DNA from: Caldithrix sp.
Lineage (GTDB): Bacteria; Zhuqueibacterota; Zhuqueibacteria; Oceanimicrobiales; Oceanimicrobiaceae
DNA: 7,111 bases
Assembly (NCBI GenBank): GCA_004357015.1
Contig: SMXE01000159.1
Span: 1 to 7,111, forward strand
Reading direction: 5' to 3'
Each line of letters begins with the position of its first letter. Positions within the stretch are counted from its first letter, which is position 1. Of the stretch, positions 1 to 7,111 are shown in pieces. Both the position numbers and the translations under genes were made by a program. The notes beneath the pieces are model-generated. The model was given only the letters and a program-made list of their open reading frames with translations. It was not told where the DNA came from and did not search any database.

Positions 1-669
1 ATTTTCAGTCGAAAAAATTTGCTGCAAGAATCTATTGAGATGGCGTTGGAGATGATCGCCATCGACAAGAGAATGTTTGACGCATCAGTGAAGTCATTGC
101 GTCAGCAAGATACAACCGAGGTTGAAATTGACATCTATCAAACCGACCGTGAAATTAACAGGCTGGAGCAAGACGTAAGAAAGAAAGTTTTGACCCATCT
201 TGCGGTTTCTGGCGCGGATGAACTTAGCGTTGGTCTCACACTCGTGAGCGTGATCAGTGATATTGAACGAATCGGGGACTACACGAAAAACATTTATGAA
301 CTCGCCGTGGAACACCCAAAGAGACTTGTCGCCGGGAAATGGGAAGATGATCTTAAATGGATGGAAAACGCGGTTTCTGAAAACCTTGGAAACCTGGTCG
401 CTGCGCTGCAAGAAAATGACGAGGATCAAGCGGAGAGGATAATTGACGAGACGACGCGGGTCAAAAAGGCATGTGACAAATATGTGTTGCTCTTAATAAA
501 GGGTGAAGATGAAACGTTCAGCACCAGTACTGCTGTGCCCCTGGTTTTGTATATGCGCTACTTGAAACGTGTTACTGCGCATATCCAAAATGTGACATCC
601 AGCATCGTCAACCCGTTCCATCGATTGAAATACATGGATGAGAGGGTAAGGCTCATCGACAAGGCGTGA
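1..669 (+). CDS. PhoU-domain protein, 5' end outside the window
   Basis: This is an all-helical PhoU-family protein, a family that modulates phosphate uptake or signalling at the cytoplasmic face of the membrane. The first repeat carries the signature IERIGDYTKNIYEL (about residues 88-101 of the visible protein), matching the E-x3-D-x3-N metal-binding pattern of PhoU. The second repeat (about 176-205) has YLKRVTAHIQNV, where the usual Glu and Asp are replaced, so its metal site looks degenerate. The ending VNPF followed by a short charged tail is usual for stand-alone PhoU proteins that often accompany Na+/phosphate cotransporters; any such partner would lie to the left and is not visible. 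The frame is open to base 1 (IFSRKN before the TTG at 19). With no convincing ribosome-binding site at that TTG, the true start is probably upstream. 222 residues are visible. The stop is 2 bases from the stop of the convergent antiporter gene. Confidence 0.88.
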   Translation: MFSRKNLLQESIEMALEMIAIDKRMFDASVKSLRQQDTTEVEIDIYQTDREINRLEQDVRKKVLTHLAVSGADELSVGLTLVSVISDIERIGDYTKNIYELAVEHPKRLVAGKWEDDLKWMENAVSENLGNLVAALQENDEDQAERIIDETTRVKKACDKYVLLLIKGEDETFSTSTAVPLVLYMRYLKRVTAHIQNVTSSIVNPFHRLKYMDERVRLIDKA

Positions 670-671
670 AA

Positions 672-2084
672 CTACAGCAGCCCGAGAATCAAATAGGCTG
701 TGAGTGAAAAAGCCGCCGCAAGTAATGCGTATGGCAATTGCGTCCTCACATGGTCGATGTGGTCCGAAGCAGAAGCCATCGACGAAATGATCGTCGTGTC
801 TGATATCGGCGAACAATGATCTCCGAATATCCCGCCACTTAAGAGCGCTCCCAGCGTGAGGTACAAATCGGCTCCCATCAAACTCACCATCGGTATACCA
901 ATGGGAATCATAATGGCGAACGTTCCCCAGGAAGTGCCGGTGGAGAAGGCGATAAACCCGGAAACCAGAAATAAAATTGCGGGCACGAGCCCCGGTGACA
1001 GCCAGTTACTGGTTACGCCCGCAACATAGGGTCCGGTGCCGAGTTCCTTGCAGGTGTTGCCGATGGCGAATGCAAGCATCATCAGAAGCGCCAGCGGCAT
1101 GAGCCCGCCCAGACCTTTGAAAAAGAGATCTACCAACTCCCTCAATGTCATGATTTTTTGGGCCTTGTAAAGCATGCCCGCCACCACAATCGCGGCCAGG
1201 ACTGCCCAGAATACAGAGGTGGAGCCCGAGCCTGTCATGAGATTGCCCTGGCCGGTGACGAGGAGTCCAACGGGCATCATCAGCACCATGACGGCAATGG
1301 GCACGAGCATGTTCATGGCTTTCGACGTGACGCCGGGTTTCGGTTCGATAGTGAGCACTTCTGTTGAAACCAGCGGCTCGGCGCCTGCGCGCAGCACTTC
1401 TCCGAGTTCACGGGCGCGCTTTTCAGCGGCGGCCATGGGGCCGAAGTCCTTACCTGTGAGAATAACTATCAACAACGTGGCAAGCGCTGCAATCGGGTAA
1501 AAGTTGAAGGGTATGGATTTGAGCAGCGTGGCGAAAGGCGCGTCGATGTTTTGTGCCGCCAGCAGCCCGATGATGTAAGCGCCCCAGCCGTTTAGCGGAA
1601 TCAGAATACAGATGGGTGCGGAAGTCGAATCGCAGACGTACGCCAATTTTTCCCGTGAGATTTTGAACCGGTCAAACAGCGGCCGCGATACCGAGCCGGT
1701 AACCAGGCAGGTGATGCTGGACTCGACAAAAATAACGACGCCTACGATGTAGGCCATCAGGGCCGCGCTGCGACGGCTGCGTACCAGACCTTTGGCCGAA
1801 ACCCAATTTACAAACCCATCCACACCGCCGGAGCGTTGCGTGAAGGCGATGAGCGCGCCAACCATGGCGCTGAACGCGATGACCTTGGTGTTGCCGCCAT
1901 CTTCAAACACCCGAATGCAAGATTCAAGGGCGTCGGCGAGCCCTGCAAGGGGGTTGCCGCCGGCCAGTACCGTCCAGCCCAGCCAGATGCCAAAGAAGAG
2001 TGAGATGAAAACTTGTTTGGTCCAGATCGCCAACACAATGGCGATGACCGGAGGGAGGATTGACAACCAGCCAGCAGTTTCCAT
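672..2084 (-). CDS. nhaC: NhaC-family Na+/H+ antiporter
   Basis: This is a polytopic inner-membrane protein of the NhaC antiporter family (470 residues from the chosen ATG), expected to exchange Na+ for H+ in pH and sodium homeostasis. About eleven or twelve hydrophobic segments are visible, with a charged cytoplasmic loop near residues 210-255. The family signatures are clear in the C-terminal half: STGTSWGTFAIMIPIGIPM (about 381-399) and GGIFGDHCSPISDTTIISS (about 417-435), followed by SDHIDHVRTQLPYA. An in-frame TTG lies three codons upstream (2093), but the ATG at 2084 gives the usual N-terminus (METAGWLSILPP) and is preferred; neither start has a clear Shine-Dalgarno sequence. It lies 28 bases after the aldolase stop, on the same strand, as the last gene of the serS-led cluster. 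Substrate cannot be settled from sequence, since relatives include organic-ion exchangers. Confidence 0.92.
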   Translation of the reverse strand: METAGWLSILPPVIAIVLAIWTKQVFISLFFGIWLGWTVLAGGNPLAGLADALESCIRVFEDGGNTKVIAFSAMVGALIAFTQRSGGVDGFVNWVSAKGLVRSRRSAALMAYIVGVVIFVESSITCLVTGSVSRPLFDRFKISREKLAYVCDSTSAPICILIPLNGWGAYIIGLLAAQNIDAPFATLLKSIPFNFYPIAALATLLIVILTGKDFGPMAAAEKRARELGEVLRAGAEPLVSTEVLTIEPKPGVTSKAMNMLVPIAVMVLMMPVGLLVTGQGNLMTGSGSTSVFWAVLAAIVVAGMLYKAQKIMTLRELVDLFFKGLGGLMPLALLMMLAFAIGNTCKELGTGPYVAGVTSNWLSPGLVPAILFLVSGFIAFSTGTSWGTFAIMIPIGIPMVSLMGADLYLTLGALLSGGIFGDHCSPISDTTIISSMASASDHIDHVRTQLPYALLAAAFSLTAYLILGLL

Positions 2085-2112
2085 AAGAATCAACCGTTTT
2101 CTGTAGGTGCTT

Positions 2113-2910
2113 TCAAGTGCCGGATTTCTTGACCGCGGCGAGGACGCGTTCTACAATTTCGTCAAAATCGTCGGGGAAGTCGGTGTCGTGTTCGGGGTGG
2201 TCGAAGTCGCATGTGTCCGGCTCTTCTTTCGGTTGCGCCACATAGCAGCCGGGGTTGGGGATGTCGGTGGTGCCGTATTGCTCGCGCAGGTCATAGAGCT
2301 TTTTGACTGCCTCTCTTGAAAGCACCTGCTCGCCGCCCAGCGCCCGCGCGATGAAGACGATCTGGGCGGAGTGCTCAACTCTTTCGAGCTTGAAATAAGC
2401 GTCGGTGAGGTCCTTGCCAACGGCGACCACACCGTGGTTTGCAAGGAGAAACGCATCGCACGAGTGGATGTACGGCGCGAGGCTCTTCGGCAGCTCTTCT
2501 GTGGACGGCGTGCCATATTGCGCCAGCGGCACAGAACCGATGGTCACGATGATCTCCGCCAGCACGCATTTGTCCAGCGGCAGGCCGGCGGTCGCGAAGC
2601 CGGTGGCGTAGGGCGGGTGGGCGTGCACCACCGCGTTCACGTCCCGGCGTTCACGATAGATGTAAAGATGCAGCGGTAGCTCGCTCGAGGGTTTGGCCCC
2701 GGAAAGGACGTTGCCATCCAGATCGACCATCGGCAGTTCTTCTGCATCCATAAAGCCCTTGGAACAGCCGGTAGGCGTGGCAAGAATACGCTCGTCGTTA
2801 AAGCGAGCGCTGATGTTGCCGTCGTTAGCCGCCACAAATCCGCGCTGGTACATGCGGCGGCCGATTTCCAGGATGCTCTGGCGCAGTTCGTTTTCGGTGG
2901 GGCCTGTCAT
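2113..2910 (-). CDS. Class II aldolase/adducin-family protein with acidic C-terminal extension
   Basis: This is a zinc-dependent class II aldolase fold (265 residues). The metal ligands of the L-fuculose-1-phosphate aldolase type are present: HAHPP (His96, His98) and NHG (His159), with the catalytic acid in PSSELPLH (Glu77). Phosphate-binding elements GNIS (31-34) and TPTGCSKG (45-52) are also recognisable. Likely reactions are cleavage of a ketose-1-phosphate such as fuculose- or rhamnulose-phosphate to DHAP and an aldehyde; related dehydratases and decarboxylases share the fold, so the substrate is not assigned. The core ends near residue 215, typical of the family, and is followed by about 50 extra residues. 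These comprise a Pro/Asp/Glu/His-rich linker (about 226-248) and a terminal amphipathic helix beginning FDEIVERVLAAVKK. The ATG overlaps the stop of the upstream nucleotidyltransferase as ATGA, which supports both this start and translational coupling. Confidence 0.93.
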   Translation of the reverse strand: MTGPTENELRQSILEIGRRMYQRGFVAANDGNISARFNDERILATPTGCSKGFMDAEELPMVDLDGNVLSGAKPSSELPLHLYIYRERRDVNAVVHAHPPYATGFATAGLPLDKCVLAEIIVTIGSVPLAQYGTPSTEELPKSLAPYIHSCDAFLLANHGVVAVGKDLTDAYFKLERVEHSAQIVFIARALGGEQVLSREAVKKLYDLREQYGTTDIPNPGCYVAQPKEEPDTCDFDHPEHDTDFPDDFDEIVERVLAAVKKSGT

Positions 2911-3426
2911 AGAATTGTTTGTCTGATTTCCTCAGGCAGGTCGCCGGCAAGTTCAGGGTAGGACTCAATGATCCGACTAATGTCTGCCAGGTCTTTTTGT
3001 CGTTTGCTTTTTCGGCGTTTCAGATCGCAGTAGGCCCAGACTTTGCCTTGCAGCACGTGCTCGATTCTGGCGACCTTCATATCGTATCCCATCACTTTAC
3101 TGACGCTGGTGGATTTAACAAAAGCCTGGTAGCACGCGTCCGTCTGCAATTGGATTCGCAAATCAGATTTGGGACTCTTCAGGTTTATGCTGTGCGGGAA
3201 TATCTTTATCTCAAACACTTTTTCTGCTGCTTTGCATATTTTGTCAAGTGCCTGGGTGGCCACCACCAGGTCGAGATCGAGACTCACAACAGGTTCCATG
3301 TATGCGTTGACCGGGCTAACCCACCCACAAGGCAGCAGTCGATTCCGTGCTCATTCAGCAGGTCCAGGAACTCCTGAACCACGTCTTGACTGCCATTGGC
3401 CAGTCTGTTTAGGAATTCTTTTTCCG

Positions 3427-3430
<4 letters not shown>
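2907..3430 (-). pseudogene. Frameshifted nucleotidyltransferase-fold protein (AbiEii/MNT-like)
   Basis: The intact-looking part begins at an ATG at 3299 (130 residues) and contains VSLDLDLVV, the DxD metal pair of the nucleotidyltransferase fold. A possible third acid is in IQLQTD, and the basic C-terminus (KRRKSKRQKDLADI) is usual for small nucleotidyltransferases. The preceding glycine motif lies upstream in another frame. From an ATG at 3430 the sequence reads MTEKEFLNRL...NEHGIDCCLVGGLA, then must shift at 3312-3313 to reach VNAYMEPVVSLDLD. One missing base, or two extra, would restore a protein of about 173 residues with the normal GG-to-DxD spacing. The ATG at 3430 overlaps the methyltransferase stop and the TGA at 2907 overlaps the aldolase start, both as ATGA, so the outer ends are those of a real gene. 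Family relatives include toxin-type and resistance nucleotidyltransferases, but no role is claimed. Without the GG motif, the product from 3299 should be inactive. Confidence 0.7.
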
Positions 3431-5338
<1,908 letters not shown>

Positions 5339-5613
5339 TTAGGATTCCGTCGTGGTCCTTTTTGTGAAGTCTTAAATCTTACTGGTTAATTGTCTTAGCT
5401 GGAATTCTACGAAGGTAGAAGAATTAGGCACAAAATCAACGACTTTGTGACCGGCCTTTTCAGGGCTTCAAGGGAATGAATGACCTTTGCAATGATTTTC
5501 CCGCGGGGCTGGCTCCAAAAGTTGCTGCTCTACGACCAGCAGGGGGATTGCGGCACATGCATTGTGCCAAAGGACCCTCGAAAGGCAAACCTTCTAAAGA
5601 AGGTCAGCGTTGC
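5339..5613 (-). other. Non-coding leader between sugar transferase and serS
   Basis: No convincing gene is seen in these 275 bases. A promoter for the serS cluster should lie here. The best weak minus-strand candidates are TTGATT with TACCTT downstream, and a TAAGAT box nearer the gene, but neither is good enough to annotate. Several short hairpins occur: TTCTAC/GTAGAA around a GAAG loop (5405-5420), an imperfect nine-base stem with CACAAA/TTTGTG arms (5429-5449), and GGCACA/TGTGCC (5552-5568). I looked for the T-box antiterminator consensus that controls serS in many Firmicutes and did not find it. Confidence 0.5.
5341..5359 (-). promoter_or_regulatory. serS: Possible hairpin over the serS ribosome-binding site
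   Basis: On the minus strand AGGACC can pair with GG-AA-TCCT across an ACGAC loop, giving a six-pair stem with a two-base bulge. The stem ends two bases before the serS ATG and includes the only GGA that could serve as Shine-Dalgarno sequence. This is seen directly, but the stem is short and may be chance. Confidence 0.2.
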
Positions 5614-5615
5614 CT
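5583..5615 (-). terminator. Putative terminator hairpin after the sugar transferase
   Basis: At the end of the sugar transferase gene the minus strand has ACCTTC-TTTA-GAAGGT (5604-5589), followed by TTGCCTTTC. Outer arms AGGCAA/TTGCCT (5615-5610 and 5588-5583) can extend the stem across a five-base bulge, and one arm overlaps the TAG stop. The T-tract is short and interrupted, so this could be a weak intrinsic terminator or an RNA-stabilising 3' structure. It separates the sugar transferase unit from the serS cluster. Confidence 0.42.
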
Positions 5616-7017
5616 ACTGTCCTTTCCCGCTCAGCATGACATAAATCGTATTCAGGATGACTTTCAAATCCATTCTAAGCGACATGTTCTCGATATAAAA
5701 CAAGTCGTACTGCAACTTGGTTCTTACATTTTCAATGGATGTATCGTATCCGCCCTTGATTTGCGCCCAGCCAGTGATGCCCGGTTTCACCTTGAGTCGC
5801 CGCGTGTAGAACGGGATGTCTCGCTTGAACTTGTTGACAAAGTAAGGCCGCTCCGGCCGTGGGCCGATCAAGCTCATTTCTCCTTTTAGAACATTGATGA
5901 GCTGCGGCACTTCATCGATGCGTGGCCGGCGGAGCAGTTTGCCAACCATTGTCAGTCGCGGATCTTTTTTCTCAGCCCACATCGGCCCGGTTTGCGATTC
6001 AGCATCCTGCACCATGGAACGAAACTTGTAAACCATGAACTCTTTGCCGTCTTTACCTACCCGGTTTTGCTTGTAGAAAACCGTCCCCTTTGAGTCGAGT
6101 TTGATGGCGATGGCAACCAAAAGCCACAAAGGTGCGAAGGCGATGATGACGAAGGCAGATATCATTACATCCATCAGCCGCTTAACCCGCTGTTCCCATG
6201 GCGGCATGATTCTCGGCTGCACATCGATGAGCGGGAAGCCATAGATTTGGTTCGTGCGTGCCTGACCGATCACGATGTCGTACAGGTCCGGCACTATCTT
6301 GAAATTAACCTGGCAACCGTTGCACTGGTCGATGACCTCCATCACTTTTTGCCGCGTGTTGCCCTGCATGGCGAGTATCACTTCCTGCGCTTTGACCTTC
6401 TGCACGATGGCGTCTATCCGGTCGATGCTGCCGAGCAGCGGGATGTTCTTGTAAGCGGCATCGCGTACGGGTTCGCTGGTCTCTGCCACGAATCCGATGA
6501 CGTTGTGGCCCAGCGCGGGAAACCGTCCGATTTCATCCGATAAGTGCCAGCTTTTTTTGCCCCAGCCGACAATGAGCGTGCGGCGGTGGCCAATGCCGGC
6601 CGACAGCAGCGCGCGTTGAACCGTGCGCAGCAAAACGCGCATCGGAGGCACTGTCACCAGCAGGATGAGCCAATAGTTGACGATGAACATGCGGCTCATT
6701 TTGGGCGGAGTGGAAAGATCACTCTCGCTTTCAAAGGTCAGCAGGAAGAGGATGAGAACGCCCAGGGAGAGGGTCTTGAAAACGCGAATGAACTCGTCCA
6801 CACGCGATTTGGCATGCCAGAGCCCGTAAAGACCGTAGAATGCGAAGAAAAGAATCCAGGCGAGATTGATTATCAGTGAAAGTTGCAGCAAGGAGATAAG
6901 GTCTGACTCGGCGAAAAAGCCCATTTCACGGCGCAGCCAGGCCCACAAAAAAAATGCGGAATTTAGTGAAATAAAGTCCGCAGCCAGGGTTAGGAAAATT
7001 TGGACACGCCTTTGCAT
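5614..7017 (-). CDS. Undecaprenyl-phosphate sugar-phosphate transferase (exopolysaccharide initiation, WcaJ-like)
   Basis: This is a polyprenyl glycosylphosphotransferase of 467 residues, the usual size for the WcaJ/EpsE/WbaP-like group. It starts an exopolysaccharide or O-antigen repeat unit by moving a sugar-1-phosphate (often glucose or galactose) from a UDP-sugar to undecaprenyl phosphate at the inner membrane. The N-terminal half has four hydrophobic segments (about 8-27, 43-64, 83-94, 109-125). A Rossmann-like CoA-binding domain (about 146-265) begins LIVGWGKKSWHL. A further hydrophobic segment (about 284-306) leads to the catalytic domain. This carries KRLMDV, VFYKQNRVGKDG, YKFRSM, the catalytic Asp-Glu pair in RIDEVPQL (Asp368, Glu369), MSLIGPRPERP and KPGITGWAQIKGG. 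The more common RRT/S-R-x-DE is RRPRIDE here. The ATG at 7017 lies three bases after the preceding stop, suggesting cotranscription with an upstream gene. Confidence 0.95.
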   Translation of the reverse strand: MQRRVQIFLTLAADFISLNSAFFLWAWLRREMGFFAESDLISLLQLSLIINLAWILFFAFYGLYGLWHAKSRVDEFIRVFKTLSLGVLILFLLTFESESDLSTPPKMSRMFIVNYWLILLVTVPPMRVLLRTVQRALLSAGIGHRRTLIVGWGKKSWHLSDEIGRFPALGHNVIGFVAETSEPVRDAAYKNIPLLGSIDRIDAIVQKVKAQEVILAMQGNTRQKVMEVIDQCNGCQVNFKIVPDLYDIVIGQARTNQIYGFPLIDVQPRIMPPWEQRVKRLMDVMISAFVIIAFAPLWLLVAIAIKLDSKGTVFYKQNRVGKDGKEFMVYKFRSMVQDAESQTGPMWAEKKDPRLTMVGKLLRRPRIDEVPQLINVLKGEMSLIGPRPERPYFVNKFKRDIPFYTRRLKVKPGITGWAQIKGGYDTSIENVRTKLQYDLFYIENMSLRMDLKVILNTIYVMLSGKGQ

Positions 7018-7020
7018 GAG

Positions 7021-7111
7021 TCAAACGAGCTCTTTTGCCCTTTGCTGCGCCGCATGTCGCTCCGGCGCCCACGCGACGATATTCTTGCCGCGCAAAAACT
7101 GAATGATCGCC
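7021..7111 (-). CDS. C-terminal end of an unidentified protein
   Basis: An open minus-strand frame enters from the right edge and ends at TGA (7023-7021), three bases before the sugar transferase ATG. The visible 29 residues include IIQFLRGKNIVAWAPERH and a short charged end. This could be the tail of a glycosyltransferase, given the neighbouring polysaccharide gene, but the fragment is too short to name. The tight spacing and the lack of stops are the evidence that it is coding. Confidence 0.5.
   Translation of the reverse strand, partial: AIIQFLRGKNIVAWAPERHAAQQRAKELV

Noticed and set aside
2907..3299. Complete 130-residue gene starting at 3299
   Set aside because: This start would omit the glycine motif found just upstream in another frame, and the ATG at 3430 with its ATGA overlap is a better natural start.
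5341..5363. Plus-strand terminator (stem followed by T5)
   Set aside because: No plus-strand gene lies upstream, and the stem is short and bulged; the T-run is simply the complement of the serS leader.
5551..5571. Sigma-54 promoter-like TGGCAC...GTGC upstream of serS on the minus strand
   Set aside because: The distance between the GG and GC elements is 12 bases instead of the required 10, and the match arises from the GGCACA/TGTGCC inverted repeat.
5339..5613. T-box riboswitch for serS
   Set aside because: No copy of the conserved T-box sequence or specifier-loop arrangement could be recognised in the leader.
5476..5889. Plus-strand open frame of 137 codons over the leader and the end of the sugar transferase
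   Set aside because: More than half lies antisense to the conserved sugar transferase catalytic domain, and the protein has no recognisable domain or ribosome-binding site.

Overview
The window is a bacterial chromosomal segment of moderate GC content, and almost all of it is coding. Five intact or near-intact genes are recognisable, plus two disrupted ones and the tail of an eighth. The taxon cannot be fixed from the sequence alone. The PhoU-like protein, the seryl-tRNA synthetase and the polyprenyl-phosphate sugar transferase look most like those of uncultured Gram-negative lineages around the FCB/KSB1 area, but this is a weak impression.

Layout from left to right. A PhoU-domain protein (about 1-669, plus strand) enters from the left edge without a visible start. 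It runs tail-to-tail, with 2 bases between, into a long minus-strand block. Read in the direction of transcription, that block is: the C-terminal tail of an unidentified protein (7111-7021); an initiating exopolysaccharide sugar-phosphate transferase (7017-5614) ending in a hairpin that may be a terminator; a 275-base non-coding leader; serS (5338-4070); a class I SAM methyltransferase (4083-3427); a small nucleotidyltransferase (3430-2907); a class II aldolase (2910-2113); and an NhaC-type Na+/H+ antiporter (2084-672).

The genes from serS to nhaC are packed like one operon. serS and the methyltransferase overlap by 14 bases. The methyltransferase/nucleotidyltransferase and nucleotidyltransferase/aldolase junctions are both ATGA stop-start overlaps. 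The antiporter follows the aldolase after 28 bases. The two middle genes are broken. The methyltransferase has a frameshift in an A5 run and appears to have lost an internal segment of roughly 40-45 codons. The nucleotidyltransferase has a frameshift inside its nucleotide-binding GG...DxD motif. Because the start and stop overlaps at the outer edges of both broken genes are still exact, the damage looks recent (or partly due to sequence error).

The most interesting functional hint is the C-terminus of the aldolase. A strongly acidic linker leads to a short amphipathic helix at the very end, the form of an encapsulation peptide that targets enzymes into bacterial microcompartments. No shell protein is present in this window, so this remains a hypothesis. 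No RNA genes, CRISPR arrays, insertion sequences or attachment sites were seen.
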